DNA of 64,000 nucleotides from Megamerina dolium (Eukaryota; Arthropoda; Insecta; Diptera; Megamerinidae), in the NCBI GenBank assembly GCA_963854835.1, contig OY978525.1, positions 4,111,501 through 4,175,500 on the forward strand, in the 5' to 3' direction. Below the pieces are notes generated by a model. That model worked only from the letters and a program-made list of their open reading frames with translations, was not told where the DNA came from and searched no databases. Of the stretch, positions 48,110 through 60,600 are shown piece after piece. The first letter of the stretch is position 1, and each line of letters opens with the position of its first letter. The position numbers and the translations under genes are program-made.

Positions 48110-48840
48110 TTTTTTTCAAAATAAATTGCTCAGATCAAAATATTGGGGAGGTATAATGAATGAAGATTTTCCTGCATTTTACCATCATCGATGAGATTCT
48201 TTGGTAGCTTTATGATTATTTGTCGATTTTAAGTAGTTCTACGAATCATCTTGTATGGCAGCTCCTCTAAGGAGTGAAAATAGGTAACGAGTATGTTCAA
48301 GAAAAATATTATGAAGGTCAAACTATTGAATATTTGACACATCGCACAAGTGCGATTCATAAACCGCCAGTGGAATATTTATCGATTTTCAGGCGTTATT
48401 AATAACATTTTGTAGAGAAGCTCCTTTTAGAGCTGCATTATGTTAGTGAAAAATGATGTGGAGGTCAAACAATTAACAATTGGCCTCTAAATTTTCCTGC
48501 CAGAGGCAATTCCTCAGCAGATTTTCAGTCGTTTTTATATTAATTTTGTAGGAGAGGTCGCTAAAGTGGTAAAGGTAGCGAGTAAATATGTTTTTTTTTG
48601 AAAATATTGGATTGGAAAGATTAATAGAGGTCTGTTTTATATTTCAAACCTCTGAAAGGCGCACTAGCAGCGATGAGAGTAAATTTTATAGAAATTGAAA
48701 TTTTATGGGAGCCCCCATAACGAGTGGAGCGTATAAGGTAAGTATATTTGGGCAAAAGTTTGGGTAGAAAAAATTAATGGAGCCTGGTCATACATTGAAC
48801 CCCTCTAGGGATGGTTTCTGCGCAGGTGTGGAGATATTTG
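48110..48840 (-). repeat. Family A tandem array, reverse orientation
   Basis: Complementary family A landmarks: TGTATGGCAGCTCCTCTAAG then GAGTGAAAATAGG, TTTTGTAGAGAAGCTCCTTT, TTTTGTAGGAGAGGTCGCTA and TTTTATGGGAGCCCCCATAA then CGAGTGGAG. They are about 150 bp apart, with ATTAATGGAGCCTGGTCATA between. Cores lie near 48251, 48412, 48547 and 48704. Confidence 0.78.
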
Positions 48841-49116
48841 TATATTTTGCATTGATTTTCTTATACTTCGACCTTGAGGCGGCTCTGTTTATACGCATGC
48901 CATTACCATCATTTCTTTGGCTGATTTGATTTGAAGAAAAAAACATTATAAAATAGTGGGTTACTGAGCCTATATAGTAATCGGGAAGTTGTGCACTTGC
49001 TCTTAGCTTCTGTGTACTCAGATTATTCATATTTTTCATATTTTTTACCTAGCTTCAGTGTTGTCATTTGCTCTTAGTTGAAAGACGGGATGAATTACTG
49101 TGCGGCAGGAACATCT

Positions 49117-49134
49117 ATGCGCTATATAGCGCAT
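49117..49134. other. Perfect 18 bp palindrome
   Basis: ATGCGCTATATAGCGCAT is identical to its own complement. In this AT-rich DNA a perfect palindrome with GCGC arms is conspicuous; it could be a dimeric protein site or chance. Confidence 0.8.
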
Positions 49135-49949
49135 TCACAGCGGCATTTTTCGCTTTCGATTTTTGCTGTTATTTATTTATTTTTATAAATTGTTGTTGTT
49201 GTTGTTGTTGTTTTTTCATGGATTATTGCATTTTGTGAGAAGAATCTTCATCTATTTTGTTATTTTTTTTATATTTTTGTTTGTGTTTGTTCGTCATCGT
49301 CTGCGATTGCAGACTTTTTTTCGTATGCGTTTGTTTCTTGTCTGTTGGGGCATTTTTGTTGCATTGTTGCATTGGCCCATTCTTGGTTTGGCACGTAAGT
49401 ATGCATGTTTGTATGTATGTTTGTACGTTTGAATATGTACATACTAGTCATAGAAGTACTATCTACATGATGGCAAATGGTTAATTGCATTTCGATATCA
49501 ATGTGCAGGCATCTTGCAATGTGTGGCGCAGAAGGCGTGCAGCCATTGAGAGTTGTATTTTCTTTGGTATTTTTTTTTTGTATTTTTTGCAACCAATTTG
49601 GTTTGTTCTGTTGTTGTTGTTGTTGTTGTTGTTGGTTTCTGCCGATTTCTGCCAAGCAACAAAATCGATTTTTATAAAGTTTTAGTTGTTGTTGTTGTAC
49701 AACAAAACAGTCATATAGAAAACCACAAGCTGAAGAAGAACAAAGTTATTTGCGCGCCTGCGCCTGCACTATTTACACAGAATTACATACTTTCATAGAG
49801 ACTAATTGTAGGGTCGTCGTCGCATTTAAGAATGAAGCACTTTTAGCATTTTATTGTGGCTGCCGTTGTTACATAGATGTTAAATAGTTGAAGGTTTTTA
49901 GTGCAACAATGTGCATATGAATGTCTACTTATGTGGCTATGAGAGAGAG

Positions 49950-49975
49950 TGCGTGCGTGCGTGCGTGCGTGCGTG
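49950..49975. repeat. GCGT microsatellite
   Basis: Six tandem GCGT units after a GAGAGAGA run. It is an unusually GC-rich tetranucleotide for this window. Confidence 0.9.
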
Positions 49976-50789
49976 GTGAGTGCTTGCTTGTTTGCGCTAT
50001 TTAAGTGCAAATATTTTGTGAAATCAAAGTTGTTGTTGTTGTTGTTATTATTTTGAGAAGAAAAAAATTATAAAAAATAAAAATTACAAGCAAACAAAAA
50101 AAAGAAATAAAAATAAAAAACGACTATAAAATTAAAGTTAAACAATATCAGCATGATATACAGTATGAATACTAGTATGCTAGTAGTTTAAAAGAACAGC
50201 AAATAAAATCAATTATAAAATCACACAGAAATACGCAATAACCGCACATCAAAAACGGCGCCGAACAACAACAGAATATTTGAAAGAAATACGTCTTGTA
50301 ATGTCGTGATTTGAATTTTTTTGCCCCAATGATTCTTTTTTTTTTGTGTATTTCTTTTTGTCATGTGAATGTGTATATCACAGTAGCACATTTCACAAAT
50401 TTACACATGCATACAAACATACATACAATTCATTGTTAACTCATTGAGACGAATAGTTGAGAATTGTATAATTAATAAGATGAGCAATAGAATAATTCTG
50501 TAAATTTGATCGATTAAATTGTGCACGATTTTTCCACAGAATCATATTAATTTAGAATGATTCTGATTAAAATGTATTTACGTGGGCGTCGCATTTGGAT
50601 TCTATGCTTGAAACCCCTGTTTCGAATGATGGAACAAGCAACTAATATTACTGGTCAACGTAGGGAGAATTCTCGGTCTTGTTGCCACTCAAAAATGACA
50701 AAAAAAAACCATTTATGTATGTATTTAAGATTGCTTCATGCACACCTTTGACTTTGACGGGTCGCTTTCCTAACCTCAAAAAAAAAAGA

Positions 50790-51620
50790 AAAAAAAATTG
50801 TAACTTTCTTCAAAACACCCAAAATCGTTTCTAAGAAGATAATAAGTATGAGCAGCCATCATTAATCTCCACTTTTCGAATTTTTTTTCAGAACATACTT
50901 ATCCGCTATCTTCACTCTTTAGAGGGGTTCTCCTTCAAAATTACCGTTTTAGTCAATATCGCTTCCAACGCCTCCTGAGTGATATCACAGCGTTAAAATT
51001 TATGTCTAACTCTTATTATTTTTTACTATTTAACATGTTTTTAAACAAACTTATGCACTATTTTCAATCATTATGAGGTCTCGGCTACAAAATGCACCTA
51101 AATCACCTGAAAATCGACAATTCCCTAATCAATGTACGGCCCAGGAATCACCTCTAGAACGGAGAAGTATATGTACGATCTCTATTAATTGTTTTTTTTT
51201 TCCATATATTTGCTGAACATATTGTACTTTCCCTCTATTTGCACCTCTTAGAAGTACTCCTTTACTAAAAATAAAATATTTGTAAATATTGCTTCCACCA
51301 TCAGCAGAGTATCTTCGAAAGAGTGAAATATATGATCGATTTCCATTAATATTTATCATTCAATATTTTTTTGGAACTTACTCACTCCCTATCTTCACTC
51401 GTTAGAGAAGCTCCCATACAAAATGAACTTAAAAACACCTGAAAATTTACTAATAACCCGAAAATTATAGAGGAATTGCCTCCAGAGTAATAAAAAACAA
51501 TAAAAAAACAACTTAATTTTTTTGCAACAATATTTTTTCCAAATGTGCCCACCCCTACCTCTACCTCTTAGAGGGGCTCCCATATAAAATTGATGTTTTT
51601 ATGTAAAAAATTTGAGAAAA
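50790..51620 (+). repeat. Family A tandem array, about five units
   Basis: Landmarks repeat at about 150-165 bp: AGCAGCCATCATTAATCTCC, CAGAACATACTTATCCGCTA, CTTTAGAGGGGTTCTCCTTC, GAGAGTGAAATATATGATCG-type starts, GTTAGAGAAGCTCCCATACA then AAATGAACTTAAAAACACCT. A last unit ends GCTCCCATATAAAATTGATG. The GCTCCCATACAAAATG core here is the closest link to the families B and C core. Confidence 0.8.
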
Positions 51621-52129
51621 CATCAATTTTGGATGGAATTGAAAATTGATCTTCATGATGCCTACATATTTGACAAGGATTGATTGGATAGGGACCATAT
51701 GCTAGGGTTTATATCAGGTTGCCTTAACGATTAGGTGTGTAATTTGTGGAACTGTGTAACAACTAGTGCCATTTAAGCGATTGTCTGAGAAAAGATTTGG
51801 CCAGATATAATCAACTGCGAAAATATTCTATTCGAGTGTCTCATAATTAAAAATTGAGAAAATTTGGCTATAAAGTCTTGATACATTCACCATTCACATA
51901 GTTTCATCCACCACTGGACAGTAGACTCTCATTAATTTCGGTCCATTTAATATTTCCGGCATTAAGTTGTCTTTAAGGGGGATCTACAAAAATTAATTTC
52001 ATAGTTTTCAATCAAAAAAATATCTCAGAATTTCTACAGAGATGAAATAATAACTTAATACAATAGTGTAATTCGGTCACTATGTAAAATATTTCTATGG
52101 CAATATTAAGTTGCTTTCAAATATGACCT
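51621..52129. other. Non-coding stretch with possible pogo-like end
   Basis: CAGTAGACTCTCATTAATTT at 51919 resembles the termini of pogo/Tigger-type elements, but no complementary end or transposase is visible. Nothing else is recognised. Confidence 0.4.
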
Positions 52130-52370
52130 GTGAAAAGTACTAAAAACCTTAAAAGCTTTGCAGAAATGGAATACTGAATGCAGACAAAAAAAAAATTGTG
52201 GAAAATAGCCCGATAGTTTTTCCCCCACATAAATATCTGAAAATTACTCGATTCAATTTTTCCATCAAAAACCTTGAAAGCTTTACAGCGATGGAATAAT
52301 GAATGCAATTAAAAAAAAAAATTGTGGAAAATAGCCCGATAGTTTTTCCCCAAATAAATATCTGTTTTTA
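52130..52370. repeat. Two-copy tandem repeat
   Basis: The phrase AAAAACCTTAAAAGCTTTGC then AGAAATGGAATACTGAATGC, and AAATTGTGGAAAATAGCCCG then ATAGTTTTTCCCC, occurs at 52140-52240. It recurs with a few substitutions about 125 bp later, at 52266-52362. Confidence 0.85.
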
Positions 52371-53919
52371 TTATGTACGACTAAAAGTAAAACTTAATTA
52401 AAAATGTTGGTATGTTTGTTGTTGTAACAAAAAATTTTTATGACGTTAAGCAAATGAAACATAATGAAATCTTTACATTCTTCTCGTATTTTGTTTTTGC
52501 ATTAATTTTCATAGTTGTTGTTATTTTGTATTGTATTATTTTTTAATTTTACAAAAAAAATTCAAATATTCTAAAAAAACATTGTTTATTCAATTATAGT
52601 GAACCATCTGTTGACAATATAAATGTATGTAGTGTGTATTTACCCGTATGAATTTATTTTCAAGGTGTGGTTTGTATATTGGCTATTACATTGAGCCTAC
52701 CACTTTCTTATATCGCGTTTATGCTTATATAGTACTGGTAGTAAACAAATGACGCAACAAAGTAACAAAACAAAAAAAAAAAAAAATTCGATTTAGCTTA
52801 TGTGTGTAAAATTTAATAGTAATATATGTGAATATTTCTAAACATGAGTGCCTATATCCTTGACAGTGATAATGCCTTTATCTTTGGTGACAAAAGTCAT
52901 TTTTGTAGCTTCATGTATTTCTAATACAATATTATAAATTGTATTGTAGCAAATGTTTGTTTATAATATAGATTTTCCTGTATAACAACTTTTAATTGAG
53001 ACCCATCTGCAATGGTATAAACGGTGACAGCCACGAATAGGACTCACTCAGATATATAGACTCATTATATATATACTTTCAATAAACAAGAAAAAAAAAA
53101 AATTGTTTTAACCTAAGTAATCAGAATATTTTAAACAAAATAATATATAATTACGTAAACTAAATTCTCATTGATGAATTAAAAAATAAAAAACTTATTC
53201 CTTTTAAAAGTTCAACGTATATTCGTATATGTACTCATACCTACTCGTATACGAGTACAACCTGACTGAATATTGTAAGTCATTTAAGCAGCAAAAATCC
53301 GCTATAATGAAACGAGATAAAGCAAAGAAAAAAAAACCAAATCTTTTAACACGTTTTAATACTATACAAAAGTCGTGATTAGGTACCTACTACAAAAATA
53401 TATGAATCTGTATATGAATGTACGAGTAACAAAACAAATGTAGCTACATACATATAAATGTAAAAGTGAACAAACAAGAACAAGAGTAATAACAAAAAAA
53501 AAAAAACAAAACAAAAATAATTTTAAAGCAACAAATAACGCCACCCGCAATGTGCACCATATTACGAAAGATGGTAAAATCTATTTAACTGTTAAAAATA
53601 GTTTTCATAGTGCATTCATATACATACAGGTGGTGACGATGCCGGCGAATATAGTGGTGTTTCATTATTGCCCATTGTTTTTCTTTTTTTTTTTCTGTAC
53701 TCCTTAAGATGTTGAATGCACTTAATTATTATAGCCATTTGTTTTTATTACCTTTTGCTTGTTTAAAGCGCGAATATGGCGCATTTCGGTTTCATTAACT
53801 GCGGCATTAGGTGCCGCAATCTTTTATAAATATATATATTTTTTTCAGATATTGTGCTTGTAAAAATGATGTTATCGACTATTTTCACCGTCGAAGAAAT
53901 ATATTTGAGAATAGATTTA
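52371..53919. other. AT-rich non-coding stretch
   Basis: No gene, element or array is recognised beyond A/T runs and TACATA motifs. Confidence 0.65.
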
Positions 53920-55440
53920 ATTGGATGAGAATAATGCCATAACCTTCCATACAAAAGTTGGATTACGAATATATATTTTCGAATTTTTCGTGCTATAATA
54001 TACATTTACCGAGCTCAATTTAGACACGCAAGCTCATTTTCACTAAAGAATATATAAGCCTGAAAATTGATGAAATCAATTAAAATTTACATGTAGCTCC
54101 CATACAAAAGTGTCTTTTCGAACATATGTTTCTGGTCTTTGCGCATGTCACAATAAATTTAGCAAGCTGCAACGTATTATATAATATTATTTTTATCAAT
54201 GTATTAGTTTTGTAAAAGTACAAGCGTAATCGTATGAAAACTACACATACCTACCATACAAAAGTATATTTTCGAACATATAATTGCAGACTTTATGTAC
54301 GTAAATAATAATCTATTGTGTTGCAATTTGGCATATAATATTATTTTGATCAATCAATTTAGAGGAATTAAAGATGGATGTAATCGCATAAAAATTACAT
54401 ATACCTGCCATACAAAATTCTGATTTCGAATATAGGTTTTCGGACTTTATGCATGAAAATATAAATATATGATGCTGAAACTTCTCACATATGATTATTT
54501 TTATCAAAGAATAAAAATATATCAAAATGAGCATAATTGAATGAAAACTACATCTACCTTTCATAGAAAAGTATATGTTCGAATAAATGATTTCACACTT
54601 TGTTCATATAAATATAAGCCTATCAAGCTGAAACTCATTATAGACGATTATTCTTATCAAAAAATAAAAATATATCAAAATAAGCATAATCGAATAAAAA
54701 CTACATCTATCTTCCATATAAAAGGTTGATTTCGAATGTGTTCTTCCTGATTTTATGCATGAAACGATAAGTCTATCAAGCTGAAACTCATTATGTAGGA
54801 TTATTTTTATCAAAAAATGCAAATTTATAAAAGTGAATGCAATACAATGAAAACTATATCTATATTCCATACAAAAGTATATTTTCGAATAAATGATATC
54901 ATACTTTGTTCATGTAAATATAAACCTATCAAGCTGAAACTTATTACAGACGATTATTTTTTATCAAAGAATAAAAATTTATAAAACTAAGCATAATCGA
55001 ATGAAAACTATATTTATCTCCCATACAAAAGGTTGATTTCGAATCTGTGTTTCCTGATTTTATGCATGAAACTATTAGCCTACCAAGTTGAAACTCATTA
55101 TGTACGATTATTTTTCTCAATAAACCGTTGTATATAGAAATGAGTGTAATTGTATGAAAAATAAACCCATTTTTCATACAAAAGTATGTTTTCGAACATA
55201 TGATTTTAGGCTTTGTGCTCGTAAATGAAATCCTATATAGCCTAAACTTTACATATACTATTATTTTTATCAAGTAATTGTTAATGTCGAAAATCGTTGT
55301 GATTCTCTAAAAACCACGCCTATCTCTCATACAAAATTATTTGCTCATAATTATGTTTCTGGACTTTTGCGATCGATAGTAAAAATATATCGATTTGAAG
55401 TTTGTTGCATAAGACCATTTTTATAATCAAGTAGGACAAT
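53920..55440 (-). repeat. Family C tandem array, reverse orientation
   Basis: About ten units of roughly 150 bp in reverse orientation. Cores of the type CTNCCATACAAAAGTATATT lie near 53946, 54104, 54254, 54406, 54560, 54712, 54868, 55020, 55172 and 55330. They are followed by TTCGAACATATGATT, CTTTATGCATGNAAATATAA, TATCAAGCTGAAACTCATTA, GATTATTTTTATCAAAAAAT and GAATGAAAACTACATCTA. Units alternate loosely between a TATGTTCGAATAAATGAT and a GATTTCGAATNTGTGTTTCC subtype, which suggests amplification of a two-unit module. Confidence 0.85.
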
Positions 55441-57770
55441 TTTTGCACTTTCTAAAAACTCGCTTTCATTTTCATGTTTAAATTTCCATTTGCGATCAAT
55501 ATGGTTTTGGAATCATGGTGAAAAGATCAATGGAATCTTAGGGAAGTTAGATTTTAAGGCAATGTAAAGTTGTCAATTCAGTCAGTTGCTCAAATAAATT
55601 AGTCAACTATCTAGTCTACAATCTGTCTAATGGAATTAAGTAGTCTGAAGAGATCTCCCTTCACACCTTCCTAAAAGCAGAATTAGAAGTTCTTCTAGCA
55701 TCAAGTTTTTGCTGTGTTCTCTATATTACTATGATCAAAGACCATTATGTTTAGGTAGAACATTGATTTTCTGGCTATTTTATTATGATAATAATAATAA
55801 TTAATAATGAAATCAAAAACAATATAAATTAATATGATTAATATCTTGTAGTAATTCCAAATTTTTAATTGTTTATATTAATTAATACACAATAATGAAT
55901 AATAATAATAAAGGTAATAATTCAGTAAGAATAAATAATTTATCTTTTTCACAAAAACAAAAAACAAAAGAAATAAAAAACAAATCAAATATATAATCAA
56001 GACAAAGCATTTCTAATGAACACTTGTCAGCAAGAGTTGGTTGTTTACTTACATTTTATTCTTTGCCTTCTTTGGTATTATACTACCTGCTAGCTATGTA
56101 TTTTATTTATATTGAAATTGTGTTCTTTCATTAATTTGCTTTCATTTCAATTCGACTCTTTCATTTTTATATACAAGTATATAATGATTATTTTTTATTA
56201 ATAGTTAATTTGTTGATATTGCGTATCTAACTATTACTTTGCATCATGAGTCCATGTGAATACCACAATAATGACAACAATAAAATTAGGCTGATTATTT
56301 TCATTCGCTACGGGTGATAATTTTTAATTTTTCATATTTTTTTGCAAATACTATATACGTATATTTACGACGCAATTAATCCAATTAGAAATTGAACAAA
56401 CGAAGAAACGAAAAAAATCGAAAACAAAAATTAAATAAATTAAGAAAATGAAGAAGTAGAAAATAAAATCTTAAAAAAAATTGTTTATAATAGAATTAAA
56501 AGTGAATAAGAAATTGAAAATAAGTAATTATGTCTATTGGTTCACATGCAGCTTAAAGGAAATAAAAGACTTAAGAAACAAACTTGATTTGTCTTTACTC
56601 GTCTTCATACGAACTAGTATTTCTTTGGGGGACTTTTTTGCGATTTTTATGAAATTTATTTTAAATAATTACTATAAAATATTTTTATTTTTATTTTTAT
56701 TTTTATGATTATATACATATATGTAAATTATATGCTGCTGATTTGTTCTATTCAATGATCGTTTGTCTCTCTACACCACAATGATTGTGTGTTTAGTTAT
56801 AATTCGTTTTGAATTTAGCATCAACATCGATTTTTTTTTCCATTTCTAGCTTTATTTATTTTTATCATATATATTTTTACTTACGCTAGCATGTATATAT
56901 GAAGTGAAATAATTTTAAAATGCCATTTTTTTGTTCAAAATATTAACAAACTGACTTTGCTGGCTAACAATGAATTTTTCTTACAATATTTTACTACTTT
57001 CTTGAGGTTATTTTTTCAATATATATATTTAATTAAGTTCATAAATAATTACTTACCTACTACAGCTACTGTGCTGCCTAATCAACAATATAATTAAAAT
57101 GTAATTGTATTTAAAACACAAAAAAAATTTTATATTACTTAAAAACTAAAAGCAACTGCATGTTAAAACTACATTAAAAAATATAGATAGTACTACATAA
57201 AGAGCGCAAAAAATATCTATTTCTAATGCCACTATATAAATAACAATAACAAATTGTGTTCTTTCAACACGCGCATGCATATGAATGAATGTTGTATGTA
57301 CAAACGCCAATCACCACTACCACTATAAACAGCCACAACCACTTTTTGCAAAAGAATAACATCTAACGGTAATCTAACAAAGTGAAAAAAAATTCTATAA
57401 CAAATATAACAAAAGCAACAAAAAAACGCATCAAATAATACATATATATAGAAACAACACACAAATTACGAAAAAGCTCATTCTAACATATGGAATGGAA
57501 TGAGGGGGTTGTAATTAACTTGAAAATAATAATCAACAATTTCATCTACAAAAAAATATTATGCATCATCTATAGATATAATATCTATATATACGTAAAT
57601 TTATTCATTCACTCGCTCACTCACTTACTCACTCACTCAATAACTCACCATCACTAAACAACAACAAAATAATAAGCAAATCAAATCTAACATCCAAAAA
57701 ACAAACAAAATAAAAAGCCAAAAAAATATTAAGCAAATTTCAAAGCAGAAATTTATTTTTTAAATTTCAG
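55441..57770. other. AT-rich non-coding stretch
   Basis: No gene or array recognised. At 56564-56588 lies a 25 bp match to the end of the small inverted-repeat element at 38073. Near 57595-57650 CACTCACTCACTTACTCACT repeats occur. Confidence 0.6.
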
Positions 57771-58131
57771 CAGAGCTTATTGCTGCGCAAATAAAAAATA
57801 AACCGTATAATCAAATAAGAAAATCAAAGAAAGTATAGAGTGAGAGTGAAATAAAAATCATCAAACAAGAGCTATTGAAGTTGGTGGTAATACGATACGA
57901 GCATATAAATAAAATTACTTTCAATAAAATTCGGGGGAGAAAAAATAACGAGCAAGATCGAAAGAAATTAATTGAAATAGGAAACGGATGCTGCTTGCTC
58001 CACAACCATAATCATCACCAACACCACCACCACCACTATCACATTATTATCATCATCAGCAACATCGACATGAGCAACACAAACATCAGCATAATTTGCT
58101 TCTTAGAATAGAAAGTCCAAGTAAAAGTGAC

Positions 58132-58163
<32 letters not shown>

Positions 58164-58289
58164 ATTAATGTACTCACTTTCATACAATTGCCGCCTTCAT
58201 GCCGTACTCATACAAATTAGAAAAATCGAAAGATCAACAGCACAACGTGAAGAGAAATAATATTAAAAATTTTGAAATTTGCTAAAAAT
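57771..58289 (+). other. Probable 5' untranslated region
   Basis: A-rich sequence with CAA and CAC runs lies directly upstream of the coding exon. A plausible splice acceptor (TTTTTTAAATTTCAG, AG at 57769-57770) could start this exon; alternatively transcription starts further left. The frame of the downstream protein is closed by a TGA at 58248-58250, so this part is not coding in that frame. Several upstream ATGs are present. Confidence 0.4.
58133..58161. repeat. CAA microsatellite
   Basis: About nine CAA triplets in the probable leader, just before the start codon region. Confidence 0.9.
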
Positions 58290-58671
58290 ATGGCTGTACA
58301 AAATCAACAAAGAATGCAACAAGAACAACAACAAGAACAACAACAACAAATACAACAACAGCAACCACAACCACCACAAAAACCACACCGAATACCGAAA
58401 ACAGCTGATAATATTAGAATAGAAGTAGCAGCCCCAACACCACCAATACCGACAACAGGCACAGATAGTACAGCCAATAATAGCACTACATCAACATCAT
58501 TAGCACCAATAACAATGCCACAGCATCACCATCAACAACAACAACAACAACAACAATCAACACAGGCGAACAATATCGAAGGAGCGGCAGGTGGAGGAGT
58601 AGCAACAGCAGCAACAGCAGCAGGTGGACCACGTGTTTCATTCAATAGAGATGTGCACGTGAAACGAATCG
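58290..58671 (+). CDS. First coding exon of a Q/H-rich protein, 3' exons outside window
   Basis: The only convincing host coding sequence. The ATG at 58290 is the first in frame after a TGA at 58248-58250 and has A at -3 and G at +4, a good fly start context; the TTG 18 bases upstream is not a likely start. The exon gives 127 codons plus one base and ends at a GTTAGT donor (58672-58677), a phase 1 intron; reading on would hit a stop at 58674. Residues 5-29 are mainly Gln, 48-75 are Pro/Thr/Ser-rich, and 79-89 are His then Gln. Residues 97-113 are Gly/Ala-rich. The end, residues 114-128, is PRVSFNRDVHVKRIG, complex and basic, and looks like the conserved start of a folded or regulatory region. 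RVSF fits the RVxF docking pattern for protein phosphatase 1, an inference only. There is no signal peptide or membrane segment. I do not recognise the gene. Confidence 0.75.
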
Positions 58672-58677
58672 GTTAGT
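58672..58677 (+). other. Splice donor
   Basis: GTTAGT directly after the basic VKRI segment. It agrees with the fly donor consensus GTRAGT at five of six positions. No matching exon is recognised in the 5.3 kb to its right, so the intron probably runs past the window. Confidence 0.6.
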
Positions 58678-58869
58678 TTTGATCCACATACATATGACAT
58701 ACATTTGACATACAAAATACATACATTTGACATTCATGTGATCATAGCCATTCGAAAGAGAGCCAAGATATTTATTTATATTTGCTTTATATTTTAATAA
58801 TTTGAAATAGAATTATTCTTAAGGCAAATTTTTAAAAATATGCTCTTTTAAAGCATCAAAATCCATACT

Positions 58870-60600
58870 TTTCAAACATTGCGAAGCATAATTTGACATT
58901 CCAATAGTTTTCCATATAAAATTTGAGGTGAAAATGTTTATAAATATTGTTTATAAATATAATAATGTTTATAAACATTGTACCCATACAAAAATTGCAT
59001 TTTTTTAAAACAAAAATGCTAAAATCTGTATGTAGAGTGTCATTATTTTGAAAATAAATTATTCCGAAATTTGGGGAATAATTTTTTTTACTAAAATTGA
59101 CATTTCCACATAAAATTTGATGTTATTTCGTTAATAGAAAGCATGGCCCACATACAAAAGAGGGTCGTATTTCAATGCAATATTTTGCAATTTTGAATAT
59201 TTTGTTTCTTTTTTATCAAAATAGTAAATCACACAAAATTTCAAGAGATTTTGTATGATTTGAACGAAAATAGGCTAATTTGTAGGGCAGAGTGACACTA
59301 AATTTTAATGAATCATTCTGAAATGTTGAAAATCTTATTTATTCAACAAAATATTATTCCAAACTAAATTTAGAGTCATTTGGTTCATATATAAATATAG
59401 TGCACATATAAAATTTTTGATTTTTTAAAGGAAAATTGACAAATTTTTGAATGCATAATTTGTTTTATATAAAATAGCACTCCACATAAAATTGCAAACT
59501 TTTTTTGCTTACAAATAAACATAGTATTCATGCAGAAGTTCAATTTTTTTAGGTAAAATTTTACAAATTTATTTGGAAGTTGCCATTTGTTTTTAATATA
59601 TTATTCTGAAACTTGGGATAATTCATTTTTTCAGCAAAAAAGTAATTCATATAAAATTTGAAAGCATACCGATAATAAATAATCATTGTCCTCATATAAA
59701 ATTATTATTTAAAAGAAAATCAAAAAGTTTATATGGAAGATTATACAATTTCTCAACGCATAATTTTACAAGTGCAGAAATTTTATTTTAAATTTTATTT
59801 AAAATAAATCAGTTTTCATATTTAAATTTGAAGCCATTCCCATGAATAGCTTCTATATAGAAATATATAATATTATTTAAAGGAAAATCGAAAATTTTGT
59901 ATGAAAGGTACCATTATTTTTAAAAGCATTATTTTGAAAATAGGGACATTTTTTTTTATAATCAAAATAGTGCTTACAACAAAATTTTAAATTATTCCTT
60001 TCATGAATGAACAGTCTCCATATAAAAATAACACTTTCTTTACGAAAATCGACAAAATTTGTATGAAAGTTACCATCATTTTTTAAGGCATTATTCTCAA
60101 AACTTCGAAAATTTTATTTCCTCATCAAAATATTTATTCGCACAAAATTTTAGGCCATTATGATTATAAATAGACACAGTCTCCATATAAAAATAACACT
60201 TTTTTTTACGAAAATCGTCAAAATTTGTATGAAAGCTACCATCATTTTTTAAGGGATTATTCTCAAATCTTCGAAAATTTTATTTGTTCATCAAAATATT
60301 TATTCATACAAAATTTTAAGTCATTACAATTATAAATAGACATAGCCCACATACAAAATTTTCGTTTTTTAAATCAAAATCAACAAATTCCTACATTACA
60401 AATGAATTATTTTTAATTGTTTTTCAATGCAAAATTCTGAAATTTTGAGTAATTTATTTCTTCATCAAAATAGTATGCCACACAAAATATAAAGTGATTC
60501 TGTTCATAAATCAACATAATCCATCCATACAAAAGTTGCCCATGTTTGTTTGAAAACTGAAAATTTTCTGCTTAACGATTTTTTAAATCATCATCTACAT
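58870..60600. repeat. Family E tandem array, about ten units
   Basis: Units of about 165 bp: ATTATAAATAGACACAGTCT, CCATATAAAAATAACACTTT, ACGAAAATCGACAAAATTTG, TATGAAAGTTACCATCATTT and TTAAGGCATTATTCTCAAA. CTTCGAAAATTTTATTTCCT and CATCAAAATATTTATTC-CAC then AAAATTTTAAGCCATT follow. Clear unit starts lie near 59400, 59523, 59686, 59847, 60012, 60181, 60345 and 60521. The units at 60012 and 60181 are nearly identical, so part of the array was duplicated recently. It lies in the presumed first intron. Confidence 0.83.

Larger units (their letters stand above)
48841..50789. other. Non-coding stretch with triplet repeats
   Basis: The long open frames at 49.2-49.8 kb on both strands owe their length to CAA/GTT runs (49192-49211 and 49611-49634) and AT-rich flanks. 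They show no recognisable domain. An 18 bp palindrome and a GCGT microsatellite are present. Confidence 0.6.

Noticed and set aside
49269..49655. 128-residue minus-strand open frame with a Gln run
   Set aside because: The Gln run is a CAA microsatellite and the rest has no recognisable domain; open frames of similar length exist on the opposite strand over the same bases.
50557..50751. 64-residue open frame MILIKMYLRGRRIW...
   Set aside because: Composition is somewhat protein-like, but no domain, splice context or repeat match could be supported.
57875..58111. 78-residue open frame upstream of the coding exon
   Set aside because: The first codon is TTG and the frame is mostly CAC/ATC triplets; it is more likely untranslated leader.
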